Shown: positions 1 through 6,885 of the stretch, piece by piece
Position numbering within the stretch: position 1 is the stretch's first letter
Layout of the letters: every line of letters begins with the position of its first letter
NCBI GenBank assembly: GCA_035265935.1
Contig: DATFOC010000096.1
Span: 1-27,695, forward strand
Direction: 5' to 3'
DNA: 27,695 nucleotides
DNA from: JACDAN01 sp035265935
GTDB lineage: Bacteria; Actinomycetota; Thermoleophilia; Gaiellales; Gaiellaceae
The notes under the pieces: model-generated
Told to the model about the DNA's origin: nothing
Database searches by the model: none
Seen by the model: only the letters and a program-made list of their open reading frames with translations
Position numbers and translations under genes: made by a program

Positions 1-1
1 C

Positions 2-295
2 GCGCGGTCGAGGGCGGTCGTCCTCCCTGGGGGCTTCGCGCCGCCGTTCCGCCTGCTCTACGGCAACCGGTCGGCGCGTGCACCGACGTACGACTTCGCG
101 CGCCTACCGGGCCGCGAGCTCACGCCGATCGTGGCGGGACAGCTCGGCGCCGAGCGGGAGAATCCGGCCTGGGAGCCGCCCGACGACACGCGGTCGTTCC
201 TCGAGCGCAATCCTCGGGTCGTCGAGGGCTCTCTCGCGCTCGTCGCCATCGCGCTGGGGGTGGGAGGGTTCTTCGCCCTCCGGCGGCGTGCCTGA
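2..295 (+). CDS. C-terminal fragment of a predicted membrane protein (DUF3999-like)
   Basis: Only the last 97 codons lie in the window; the frame is open from base 2 to a TGA at 293-295, and the 5' part is outside. The readable part has a pattern of the type LLYGN...AP.YDFARLP, then a Pro/Asp-rich linker, one hydrophobic segment over roughly the last 25 residues and an Arg-rich end. This fits a protein anchored by a C-terminal TM helix with a short basic cytoplasmic tail. The YGN...AP.YD stretch reminds me of the DUF3999 family, but that is memory of a family pattern and not a proven match. The sirtuin gene downstream starts inside its last codons, so the two are probably co-transcribed. Confidence 0.65.
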   Translation, partial: ARSRAVVLPGGFAPPFRLLYGNRSARAPTYDFARLPGRELTPIVAGQLGAERENPAWEPPDDTRSFLERNPRVVEGSLALVAIALGVGGFFALRRRA

Positions 296-1028
296 GATCT
301 CGCGGCTCGCCGAGCTCATTCGCGGGCGGGGCCCGGCGGTCGTCCTCACCGGCGCAGGCATCTCGACCGAGAGCGGGATTCCGGACTTTCGCTCGCCGAG
401 CGGAATCTGGGGTAAGTACGACCCGGCTGAGTACGCGACCATCGAGGCCTTCCGCGCCGACCCCGTCAAGGTCTGGAGCTTCTACTCGCTCCGGTTGCGC
501 GTGCTCGTGGAGGCGGAGCCGAACGACGGCCACCGCGCGCTCGCCGAGCTGGAGCGCGCGGGCTACGCGTCGGCGGTGGTGACACAGAACATCGACGGGC
601 TGCACCAGCGGGCCGGAAGCCGCGACGTCACCGAGGTGCACGGCTCGATCCGAAGCTCCACGTGCCTCGAATGCAGAGCGTCCTACAGCCTCGACGGGCT
701 GCTCGCGCTCCTCGAGGGTGCAGAGGCACCGGCCTGCACGCGGTGCGGCGCGATCGTGAAGCCGGACGTCGTGATGTTCGGCGAGCTCATGCCCGAGGCA
801 GCGATCGACCGCGCCTACGAGTTGGCGCGATCGACCGGGCTGATGCTCGTCGTTGGCTCGGCGCTCGAGGTCTGGCCGGTGTCGCAGCTTCCCGAGGAGA
901 CGCGTTCGAACGGCGGAGCGGTGGCGATCGTCAACAAGGGGCCGACGTCCTATGACGGCCGGGCGGCCGTCAAATGCGATGGCGCTGCCGGCGAGACGCT
1001 GACGGCGCTCGTTGGCGAGCTGAGCTAA
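288..1028 (+). CDS. cobB: NAD-dependent protein deacylase, sirtuin family
   Basis: This 246-residue protein belongs to the Sir2 family, which removes acyl groups from protein lysines using NAD and releases nicotinamide and O-acyl-ADP-ribose. Visible motifs in order are the NAD-binding GAGIS (22-26) followed by SGIPDFR, TQNID (99-103), the catalytic His118 in VHGS, a four-cysteine zinc site (Cys126, Cys129, Cys150, Cys153) and the Rossmann-fold VVGSALEVWP near the C-terminus. The length is typical of bacterial sirtuins. I chose the GTG at 288 because it puts GAGIS at the usual distance from the N-terminus and overlaps the stop of the preceding gene by 8 bases, suggesting translational coupling. 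The frame stays open further upstream, but that part codes for the preceding protein in another frame. The substrate cannot be told; no acyl-CoA synthetase lies next to it. Confidence 0.93.
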   Translation: MPEISRLAELIRGRGPAVVLTGAGISTESGIPDFRSPSGIWGKYDPAEYATIEAFRADPVKVWSFYSLRLRVLVEAEPNDGHRALAELERAGYASAVVTQNIDGLHQRAGSRDVTEVHGSIRSSTCLECRASYSLDGLLALLEGAEAPACTRCGAIVKPDVVMFGELMPEAAIDRAYELARSTGLMLVVGSALEVWPVSQLPEETRSNGGAVAIVNKGPTSYDGRAAVKCDGAAGETLTALVGELS

Positions 1029-1177
1029 GCCGCTGCGCGGCGGAGCGCGCGCTCCGCGATCACCGTTCGGCAATCGCGACAGACACGCTGCTCGACCTCG
1101 TACGGCACGCCCGCCCGCTGCCGGATCACGTGGGTGGTGACCTCGTGATGCCGGTGCGTTCTTGTCCTGCGGAGCAT
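1025..1177 (-). CDS. Small Cys/His-rich protein, 50 residues, possible zinc binder
   Basis: On the minus strand an ATG at 1177 opens a 50-codon frame ending in TAG at 1025-1027, so it overlaps the sirtuin stop by 3 bases in a convergent arrangement. The product has an N-terminal His cluster (THRHHEVTTH), a segment HVIRQRAGVPYEVEQRV, a CRDC knuckle and a basic, Ala-rich end. CxxC with nearby His residues suggests a small metal-binding module. A GAAGG sits about 10 bases before the ATG as a possible ribosome site. I do not recognise a named family. The last codons coincide with an 18-base perfect palindrome at 1040-1057, which could also help end sirtuin transcription. The call rests on protein-like composition and good gene packing, not on homology I could test. 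Confidence 0.55.
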   Translation of the reverse strand: MLRRTRTHRHHEVTTHVIRQRAGVPYEVEQRVCRDCRTVIAERALRRAAA

Positions 1178-1250
1178 GTTCACTGTGCCTTCATTCGGCC
1201 TGACGGCCAGGTCGGTTTAATTCTTCCCTCGAAATGGCGATGTCGATTTC

Positions 1251-2000
1251 GTGCTGAGACTCCAATTACCTGCGACGGCAGCAGTAGCAGCTTGTTTGGC
1301 CGTGGCGGTCGTGTTCACTGAATCCATACAAGCTTCCGACACCGGTCGGACGTCACTCGGATGCTCGGAACGTGCGAAGCTGGTCACCTCGACTCGGTCG
1401 TACGCGGTCGACGTCCGTGCTCGTCTCACCTACGTCTTCCGTAGCCCAGGAGGACGCGCGTTCGCCCGTTTCGGCCGGCTCAACGTGAACGGCGTGCCGA
1501 CCGTGTTCGCCGCGCTCGGGTCGGTGCCCGGTGCCCGCTGCAAGGCGGCGTGGTACCGCGTGCTGCTGCCCCTGAAGCCGCACGGGCAGGCGGGCTATGT
1601 CCGCGCCAGGGACGTGAGGCTTCGCCCGCTCCGGACGCGCCTCGTCGTCGACCTCTCCACGCGCAGGCTGACGGCGTTCGACCGCGGCAGGCCGGTATTG
1701 AGCGCCAGGGCCGCGATCGGCGCACGCTCGACCCCGACCCCGACCGGCCGCTTCTACGTCAATCAGCGCTTCCGCGACGACCCGTTGGGGCCGTACGGCT
1801 GGGCGGCGATCGGCATCTCCGCTTTCTCGGAGGTCCTGCACGGGTGGCCGCAGGGTGGACCGGTCGCGATCCACGGCACGAACCGTCCCTCATTGCTCGG
1901 GCTGCCGGTCTCGAACGGCTGCATCCGGGTCAGCAACGAGACGGTGAAGCGGCTCTGGCGCCTCGCGCCGACGGGGACTCCCGTCCACGTGCAGGTGTAG
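1251..2000 (+). CDS. Secreted L,D-transpeptidase (YkuD domain)
   Basis: This 249-residue protein is likely exported and forms or edits 3-3 cross-links in peptidoglycan. An N-terminal hydrophobic segment (about residues 3-27) looks like a signal peptide or anchor. Residues 40-125 form a region with the character of an SH3-like wall-binding domain. The YkuD catalytic domain starts near LVVDLSTRRLTAF. It carries the family signature with His208 in HGTNRP and the nucleophile Cys224 in SNGCIRVSN, so the active site looks intact. The start is the GTG at 1251; two ATGs just upstream are in another frame. No clear Shine-Dalgarno site precedes it. The 73 bases between the small minus-strand gene and this start are the only room for promoters of both. 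Confidence 0.9.
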   Translation: MLRLQLPATAAVAACLAVAVVFTESIQASDTGRTSLGCSERAKLVTSTRSYAVDVRARLTYVFRSPGGRAFARFGRLNVNGVPTVFAALGSVPGARCKAAWYRVLLPLKPHGQAGYVRARDVRLRPLRTRLVVDLSTRRLTAFDRGRPVLSARAAIGARSTPTPTGRFYVNQRFRDDPLGPYGWAAIGISAFSEVLHGWPQGGPVAIHGTNRPSLLGLPVSNGCIRVSNETVKRLWRLAPTGTPVHVQV

Positions 2001-2016
2001 CGCCTCCCGACCGGGG

Positions 2017-2022
2017 TAAGGT
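2017..2022 (+). promoter_or_regulatory. Candidate -10 hexamer, leaderless start
   Basis: TAAGGT lies exactly 7 bases before the ATG of the coiled-coil gene at 2030, with no purine-rich ribosome site between. This spacing would put the transcript start at or next to the A of ATG. No convincing -35 is visible. Confidence 0.35.
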
Positions 2023-2029
2023 TCCCCCG

Positions 2030-2332
2030 ATGGCGAATCAGAAGCAGGACATCCTGAGCAGGCTCGCCGACAAGGGCGAGGGCGCGCTCTCCCGCGTCGC
2101 CGGGTCGCAGAGGACGGCCCGGGTAGTCGAGAGCGTCACGGGCCTCCGCGAGCGGATGGACGACGTCCAGAAGAAGGTTCGGGGCCTCGACGAGCTCGAG
2201 AAGCGAGTCGCCAAACTCGAGAAGCAGCTCGCGGAGCTCCAGAAGCCCAAGGCGACGCCGAAGACGACGCGCTCGGCGAGCTCGTCCGCGCGCAAGAGCG
2301 CCGGGACGACGCGCGAGACGCCGTCTAGCTAG
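2030..2332 (+). CDS. Small coiled-coil protein of unknown function
   Basis: The 100-residue product has a polar N-terminal region, a predicted coiled coil (about residues 36-71, with heptad-like Leu/Val spacing in GLDELEKRVAKLEKQLAELQ) and a disordered tail rich in Lys, Thr, Ser and Ala. There is no signal peptide or TM segment, so it is probably cytoplasmic. I do not recognise a family; the layout resembles small phasin-like or nucleoid-associated helical proteins, which is only an analogy. The same frame is open far upstream through the L,D-transpeptidase gene, but the character of a separate protein begins at this ATG. Its TAG stop shares the palindrome CTAGCTAG (2325-2332) with the stop of the convergent lipid kinase gene. 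Confidence 0.75.
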   Translation: MANQKQDILSRLADKGEGALSRVAGSQRTARVVESVTGLRERMDDVQKKVRGLDELEKRVAKLEKQLAELQKPKATPKTTRSASSSARKSAGTTRETPSS

Positions 2333-3230
2333 CGGGAACCCGGAGCCGGATCGCGCCCGGCGCGATCTCGAATCGGACCGGGGAGGTGCCGGGCTGCTCG
2401 CCGTCGAGCTGCATCGGCAGCGGGTCCGGAGTCTCGACCTCGACGAGGCGACCGCGCAGCACCTCCGCCTTCGGGTGGGGGAGCCACGTGCCCTTGTAGA
2501 TCCGGGGTAGCTCCCGGACGACCTCCGGCTTCGTGGCGTCCTTGATCAGCAGCACGTCGAAGAGGCCGTCGTCTGGCTCGGCGTCGGGCGTCGTCATCAT
2601 CCCGCCGGCCTGGTAGCGGCCGATCCCGACGATCACGTCCTCCATCAGCCCGCTCCTCGACTCACCGTCCACTTTGACGGCCAGCTCCACGTTCTTCCAG
2701 CGCGCGAAGACCGCGCCGAGCGCGATCAGGTACGACGTCTTGGCGCCCAGGACCTTCGTCGTGTTGTTCGCCTTCGCCGCGATGGCGCCGCTCATGCCAA
2801 CACTGCCGGCATTCGCGAACAACGCGGTCTCGTCGTGATCTCCGACTCGATAGGTGGCACGGCCGAGGTCGAACGGGCGCGCCTCGCCTTCCTGCGCGAT
2901 GCGGAGCGCGTCGGCGAGCCGCTTCGGGATCCCGTGGGTGCGGACGAAGTCCCGGCCCGTGCCGCGAGGGACGACGGCGAGCTCGACGTCCTCTCGGCCG
3001 GCGATGCCATTGACGACCTCGTGGACGGTTCCGTCGCCGCCGAAGACAACAAGCAGCTTGGCGCCCTCGTCCGCCGCCTCCCGCGCCAGGTCTCCGAGCT
3101 GGCCCGGACGCTCGGAGAAGATCGCCTCGCCGCGAAGTCCGGCCGCGTGGGCGGCGCGAGCGAGCTCTGGCCAGCGCTGCCCGGTCTTGCCGTTCGCGGA
3201 CGCCGGGTTGACGAGGAGCGCGGTCTTCAG
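2325..3230 (-). CDS. Diacylglycerol kinase / YegS-type lipid kinase, likely CTG start
   Basis: A 301-residue reading frame on the minus strand encodes a lipid kinase of the DAGK catalytic-domain family, which phosphorylates diacylglycerol or a related lipid with ATP. Starting at CTG (3230) the protein reads LKTALLVNPASANGKTG, the usual N-terminal phosphate-binding strand, then the signature GGDGTVHEVVNGI (64-76) and PRGTGRDF (88-95), where most relatives have N in GTGNDF. The C-terminal beta domain follows with GGMMTTPDAEPDDGLFDV and a final QLDGEQP segment. No ATG, GTG or TTG exists in this frame between the upstream stop and a TTG at 2822 that would delete the catalytic core. The CTG overlaps the TGA of the preceding deoD gene as CTGA, the position an ATGA overlap would take. 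Length and motifs make the CTG start the best choice. Confidence 0.85.
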   Translation of the reverse strand: MKTALLVNPASANGKTGQRWPELARAAHAAGLRGEAIFSERPGQLGDLAREAADEGAKLLVVFGGDGTVHEVVNGIAGREDVELAVVPRGTGRDFVRTHGIPKRLADALRIAQEGEARPFDLGRATYRVGDHDETALFANAGSVGMSGAIAAKANNTTKVLGAKTSYLIALGAVFARWKNVELAVKVDGESRSGLMEDVIVGIGRYQAGGMMTTPDAEPDDGLFDVLLIKDATKPEVVRELPRIYKGTWLPHPKAEVLRGRLVEVETPDPLPMQLDGEQPGTSPVRFEIAPGAIRLRVPAS

Positions 3231-3943
3231 CTCTTGTCCGAGGTGATCGTCCGCAGCGCCAGCTCGGTCATCTGGTCGACCGCCGCCTTCATCTCCTCGT
3301 CCGAGATGCGCACGAACTCGCCCTCGACGACGACATCGCTGACCGTGAGCAGGCAGCCGGCGGCGACCTTGCGCAGTGCGCCGATCGTGAAGAGGACCGC
3401 GGCCTCCATTTCGACTGCCAGGATCCCGCGGTCGGACCAGCGCGCGTACTGGCCGTCGTCAGGGTTGTAGAAGAGGTCACTGGAGACGATCGGCCCGACT
3501 CGGACCTTCTTTCCCGACTCCTTCGCGGCGTGGACGGCACCGTGGACGAGGCCGAAGTCCGCCGTCGGCGCGTGGGGCTCGAAGTTCACGAGCTTGTCAA
3601 CGGTTCGGTCGGACGGCACCGCGGTGACGGCGACGATGAGGTCACCGAGCTGCATGTCCGGCTGCAGCCCTCCGCAGGTTCCGACCCGCAGGAACCTCTT
3701 GACGCCGAGCTGGACGAGCTCCTCCATGACAATCGCCGCCGTCGGGCAGCCCATTCCCGTCGACTGCACGGAGACCGGCTTGCCCTCGAAGGTTCCCGTG
3801 TAGCCGAGCATCCCCCGCTCCTCGTTGCGCTGCACGGGGTCGTCGAAGAACGTCTCGGCGATGTACCTGGCGCGGAGCGGGTCGCCCGGGAGGAGGCATG
3901 CCTCGGCGTAGTCGCCGGGCTCGGCGCGGACGTGGATCGGCAT
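3227..3943 (-). CDS. deoD: Purine nucleoside phosphorylase, DeoD type
   Basis: This 238-residue protein matches the hexameric DeoD family, which cleaves purine (deoxy)nucleosides with phosphate to free base and ribose-1-phosphate. Residues line up closely with E. coli DeoD: LLPGDPLRARYIAETF (17-32) with Gly20 and Arg24 at the phosphate site, RGMLGYTGTFEGKPVSV (43-59), RVGTCGG (86-92), the sugar-binding EMEAA (178-182) and the catalytic Asp203 in TVSD. The length equals the family norm. It starts at ATG 3943, 11 bases after the stop of the TM-protein gene, and its TGA overlaps the start of the lipid kinase. With hpt at 7946 it indicates purine salvage capacity. The exact base preference cannot be read from sequence. 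Confidence 0.92.
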   Translation of the reverse strand: MPIHVRAEPGDYAEACLLPGDPLRARYIAETFFDDPVQRNEERGMLGYTGTFEGKPVSVQSTGMGCPTAAIVMEELVQLGVKRFLRVGTCGGLQPDMQLGDLIVAVTAVPSDRTVDKLVNFEPHAPTADFGLVHGAVHAAKESGKKVRVGPIVSSDLFYNPDDGQYARWSDRGILAVEMEAAVLFTIGALRKVAAGCLLTVSDVVVEGEFVRISDEEMKAAVDQMTELALRTITSDKS

Positions 3944-3951
3944 GCGCGGGG

Positions 3952-3957
3952 AGCCTA
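3952..3957 (-). promoter_or_regulatory. Candidate -10 hexamer before deoD
   Basis: On the minus strand TAGGCT ends 8 bases before the deoD ATG and contains the TAG stop of the preceding gene. It may let deoD be transcribed separately inside the operon, or be chance because it reuses a stop codon. Confidence 0.2.
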
Positions 3958-4737
3958 TTCGGTGCGAAGGGAGCGCTGCGCCAGATAGCGGCGGTGCGCG
4001 CGGCGGTCGCGGACCGCCCGCAAGACGAAGAAGCCCACGACGAATGCGATTCCGCCACCGATGATCGCACCGGGGAGGACGAAGTACGCGTAGCTCAGGC
4101 GACTGTGGGCGCCGGTCGGCGCTGACCCGGCTGCGGCGGGAACGAGGTCGTACGTCGAGACGACGGGGCCACGGTTTCCCTGCGGCGGGATCGGGGCGAA
4201 CGTTGCGACCGGGAAGAGCCCGTCAAGGAGCCATTTCTTCTGGACCTTGCGGAGATCGATCGTCAGCGCGACAGGCCCGAGGGTGGCGCGGTTTCGGGAG
4301 GGCATCACGAGCAGGTCGACGTTCAGGTGGTTCTGCTGAGAGTAGTTGATCGTCCACCCGTGGAACCTCTTGCCGAGCGCGGGGTAGGGAAAGACGGGGA
4401 TGTCGCCGCGGCGCCAATCGCTCCGACTGGCCTGGCTCCGGAGGTTCGGAGTCACGATCTCGTAGACGGCAGAGGGGTTCTGGCGCTTGACGCCGTCGTT
4501 GATCACGACATCGATCGTCTCGTTGACGAGCTTGCGATCGGCGCGCGTCAGGCGGACGGACTTCTCGTGGGCGGCGATGTTGTAGGCCTCCTTGTTGCTG
4601 AAGACCTCCGGCGGGTCCTCCTCCGCCTTGGGTAGCAGCGCGGCCCCCGCGTAGACGAGCCCGACGACGACGAGCGGGATCACGATGGCGTACGCGAGGC
4701 GTTTCCGCTTCCGCGGCGAGCGAAGGATCCCCATCAT
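3955..4737 (-). CDS. Two-TM membrane protein with a large extracytoplasmic domain
   Basis: The 260-residue product begins at ATG 4737, which overlaps the TGA of the CGNR gene as ATGA. A basic N-terminus (SPRKRKR) leads into TM1 (about 14-35). A domain of some 175 residues follows, with patterns such as NPSAVYEIVTPNLR, FHGWTINYSQQN and KVQKKWLLDGLFP. A second TM (about 213-240) and a very basic tail close the protein. The topology would be N-in, domain out, C-in. The KKWLLDGLFP stretch has the look of an NTF2-like fold, but I cannot name a family. The frame also reads upstream over the CGNR coding end, and the ATGA position argues against using that extension. Its function is unknown; it shares a unit with CGNR, deoD and the lipid kinase. 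Confidence 0.8.
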   Translation of the reverse strand: MMGILRSPRKRKRLAYAIVIPLVVVGLVYAGAALLPKAEEDPPEVFSNKEAYNIAAHEKSVRLTRADRKLVNETIDVVINDGVKRQNPSAVYEIVTPNLRSQASRSDWRRGDIPVFPYPALGKRFHGWTINYSQQNHLNVDLLVMPSRNRATLGPVALTIDLRKVQKKWLLDGLFPVATFAPIPPQGNRGPVVSTYDLVPAAAGSAPTGAHSRLSYAYFVLPGAIIGGGIAFVVGFFVLRAVRDRRAHRRYLAQRSLRTE

Positions 4738-5300
4738 TGCGTCACCGCCGGCGTCCGGAAGCGCTTCGTCTTCGTCCGGTTGCCGCAGACCGACATCGCG
4801 CACCAGCGCGACGACGAGTTGCGAGAGCGGTCGTAGAAGATCCAGCCGCAGACGTCGCGCGGGCAGGCCTTCAACCGCGTCCAGTCACCCGCCACCATTG
4901 CCGTGTAGGCGACTGCGAGGATCCGCCCGAGCGCGCCGTCGAGCGTCGATCCGTCCGCGGTCAGGCGCGAAGTGCCGTCGCGCCCGAAGCGGACGGAGAG
5001 CCCGCTGGTCGAGCCGGTGCGGTCGAGCAGGTCGAGCGCGGCGTGATCGGCCGCGAGCCCGACGTTGACGTGGAGCAAGCTGCGGAGCGCCTCGCGCACG
5101 GCGAGCGCCCGGCGAAGGTCGACCTGGCTCAGCTCCGGCGCTCCCGGGTCGAGCGCGCCGATTTGGCTGAGCACGTCGTGGAGGCTCCCCGGATCCGTGA
5201 GCTCCTCGATGCCGTTCTCCACATCGACCGTGTTCACGAAGGCCTGCACCAGCCTGAGTGGCTCCGGGGCCGGTTCCCTGTCTCCGGGATCGGGCAGCAT
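4734..5300 (-). CDS. CGNR zinc-finger protein (ABATE-like N-terminal domain)
   Basis: The 188-residue product has an N-terminal helical region of the kind paired with CGNR fingers (ABATE domain, LVQAFVNTVD near residue 18) and a C-terminal zinc finger. The finger cysteines are Cys146, Cys151, Cys167 and Cys172, and the name-giving CGNR motif is at 172-175 after NSSSRWCAMS. Such proteins are thought to be DNA-binding regulators; this is family knowledge and no target is shown. I placed the start at ATG 5300 because the longer open frame runs back into the divergent GNAT gene. Only 42 bases separate the two divergent starts. It is the first gene of the minus-strand unit, so it may regulate that unit or its divergent neighbour. 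Confidence 0.88.
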   Translation of the reverse strand: MLPDPGDREPAPEPLRLVQAFVNTVDVENGIEELTDPGSLHDVLSQIGALDPGAPELSQVDLRRALAVREALRSLLHVNVGLAADHAALDLLDRTGSTSGLSVRFGRDGTSRLTADGSTLDGALGRILAVAYTAMVAGDWTRLKACPRDVCGWIFYDRSRNSSSRWCAMSVCGNRTKTKRFRTPAVTQ

Positions 5301-5306
5301 GCGATC

Positions 5307-5335
5307 AGCGTAGCGGAGATTGACACCACCGTAAA
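5307..5335 (-). promoter_or_regulatory. Candidate promoter for the CGNR unit
   Basis: Minus strand: a -35 of TTTACG (5330-5335), a 17-base spacer and a -10 of TACGCT (5307-5312) that ends 6 bases before the CGNR ATG. The transcript would be leaderless or nearly so. On the plus strand the same gap holds TTGACA at 5320-5325, but no -10 follows at a usable distance. Confidence 0.4.
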
Positions 5336-5342
5336 GGGTTAG

Positions 5343-6134
5343 ATGGTTACGAAAGCAAACCGCCTGGTCGAACCGGATCTGGGCCGGGTCCTCGCCTTCT
5401 GCGCCGAGGATCCGATCGAGCGCGTGTACCTCGAGGAGGTGGCCAGGCGCGGTCCGGGCCGCCTGGTTGCCACCGTCGACGGAGGGGCTGTGACGGCGCT
5501 GTGCCACGTCGGCGCAAATCTCGTTCCGTCAGGACGCGGTTGTGAGGCGTTCGCGGACGTAGCGGTCGCCGCGCGGCCGAAGATGTTCATCGGAAGCGAG
5601 CACGCGGTGTCGGATCTGTGGGGCGCCGTGCGCTCACGGATGCAGAAGCCTCGCGAGGACCGCCCGGGTCAGCCGGTCTTCGCGATCTCCGACGCGCCCG
5701 AGCCTGGAGCGACGCGGATCCGCGAGGCGACCCGCGCCGACTTCAAGCTGCTCCTTCCGGCCTGCGCCGCGACCCACGAGGGCGAGCTCGGCCTCGATCC
5801 GATGGCGGCCGACGCGGAGGGCTTCCGCCAGCGCACGTTGCAGCAGATCGAGGAGAGCCGCTCGTGGATCTGGGCCGAGGACGGGACGATCCTCTTCAAG
5901 GCGGAGGCGTCGGCGTGGACGCCCAGCGCCGTCCAGCTCCAGCAGGTCTGGGTCGACCCCGAGGTGCGCGGGCAGGGGTACGCGCAGCGCGGGCTCCGCG
6001 ACCTCGTGCGGCTGCTGCTCGAGCGCGTCCCCCGCGTGTGCCTCTTCGTGCGCGCCGACAACCCCGCGGCGATCCGTCTCTACGAGGCGATCGGCATGGC
6101 CCGCGTGGGCACCTACCGTTCCGTCCTCTTTTAG
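5343..6134 (+). CDS. GNAT-family N-acetyltransferase with DUF4081-like N-terminal domain
   Basis: This 263-residue protein has two parts. The N-terminal half (about 1-105) contains FADVAVAARPKMFIGSEHAV and resembles the DUF4081 domain found in front of actinobacterial acetyltransferases. The C-terminal half (about 125-263) is a GNAT fold, with VQLQQVWVDPEVRGQGYAQRG as strand 4 and the acetyl-CoA pyrophosphate loop (RGQGYA), and RADNPAAIRLYEAIGM as the closing motif. It would transfer an acetyl group from acetyl-CoA to an unknown acceptor. The start is the ATG at 5343 with AAAGGG a few bases upstream. It is divergent from the CGNR gene. The related two-domain proteins of mycobacteria are known only in general terms. 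Confidence 0.88.
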   Translation: MVTKANRLVEPDLGRVLAFCAEDPIERVYLEEVARRGPGRLVATVDGGAVTALCHVGANLVPSGRGCEAFADVAVAARPKMFIGSEHAVSDLWGAVRSRMQKPREDRPGQPVFAISDAPEPGATRIREATRADFKLLLPACAATHEGELGLDPMAADAEGFRQRTLQQIEESRSWIWAEDGTILFKAEASAWTPSAVQLQQVWVDPEVRGQGYAQRGLRDLVRLLLERVPRVCLFVRADNPAAIRLYEAIGMARVGTYRSVLF

Positions 6135-6204
6135 TGCCCCTCCAGGCAGCACACGCCATCTCCTCCGGCGCGCGATCAGACTGCGCCATGCGTCGTCCTC
6201 GGTC

Positions 6205-6231
6205 GCGTCCATACCGTTCAGGTATGGACGC
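6205..6231. repeat. Perfect 11-bp inverted repeat, 5-base loop
   Basis: Left arm GCGTCCATACC (6205-6215), loop GTTCA, right arm GGTATGGACGC (6221-6231). It lies in the 154-base gap between the GNAT and histidine phosphatase genes, with no T-run after it. It may be a T-less terminator for the GNAT gene, an operator for a dimeric repressor, or an RNA hairpin ahead of the phosphatase. The rest of this gap shows nothing else I can support. Confidence 0.6.
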
Positions 6232-6288
6232 TCCCTGTCTTGCTGCTCGCACCCTGGAGGCGGGGCGGAACTACCTGAAGGGACACTG

Positions 6289-6885
6289 ATGGAGCGCGCG
6301 ATCTTCGTCCGGCACGGCGAGAGTGACTACTCCGCCCGTGCGCTCGTCAACGGCGACCCATCCGTCGTCGTCGGGCTGACGGAGGAGGGAAAACAGCAGG
6401 CCCGCTGGCTGTACGACCGCCTCGAGAGCGAGCCGATCGACCTCTGTGTGGTCACCGAGTTCGGCCGCACGCGGGAAACAGCAGACCTGGCGCTGGGCGA
6501 CCGCGCGGTGCCGCGGATCGTCCTGCGCGACCTCAACGATCCCTTCTACGGCTCCTTCGAGGGCAAACCGCTCGCGGAGTACCGGAAGTGGGCCGCGTCG
6601 CACGGGCCGCTCGATGTCCCGCCGGGCCAGGGTGAGGCCCGTGCGGCGATCGCCGAGCGCTACGCACGCGCCTTCCGCGCGCTCCTCGCCCGGGATGAGG
6701 AGACGATCCTCGTCGTCTGTCACTCGCTCCCGATTGCCTTCGCCCTGGCGGCCGCGGACGGGCGGCGGCCCTCGGCGAAGATGCCTCTCGTCACTCCGGC
6801 GGAGCCGCACATCCTCTACGAGCCGAGCCTGCGCGAGGCCGCGGACCGGATCGAGGAATGGGTTCAGGACCCCGTGTACCCGTGA
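6289..6885 (+). CDS. Histidine phosphatase superfamily protein
   Basis: The 198-residue product is a branch-1 histidine phosphatase (phosphoglycerate-mutase-like). The phospho-accepting His9 lies in RHGES (8-12), Arg60 in FGRTRETA fits the phosphate pocket, and the second catalytic His145 lies in VVCHSLPIA. Only about 60 residues separate the first Arg/His signature from the second Arg, as usual for small phosphatases of this fold. The substrate is not predictable. The start at ATG 6289 has a good Shine-Dalgarno sequence, GAAGGGA, 6-7 bases upstream. Its TGA overlaps the GTG of the next tiny frame. It is the first gene of a likely unit continuing into tilS and hpt. Confidence 0.88.
   Translation: MERAIFVRHGESDYSARALVNGDPSVVVGLTEEGKQQARWLYDRLESEPIDLCVVTEFGRTRETADLALGDRAVPRIVLRDLNDPFYGSFEGKPLAEYRKWAASHGPLDVPPGQGEARAAIAERYARAFRALLARDEETILVVCHSLPIAFALAAADGRRPSAKMPLVTPAEPHILYEPSLREAADRIEEWVQDPVYP

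Noticed and set aside
120..1073. Open frame antisense to the sirtuin
   Set aside because: Composition is that of a shadow frame and the sirtuin motifs on the plus strand explain the region.
6188..6289. 33-codon frame ending on the phosphatase start
   Set aside because: Composition is unconvincing and it spans the inverted repeat; kept only as a possible leader peptide inside a finding.
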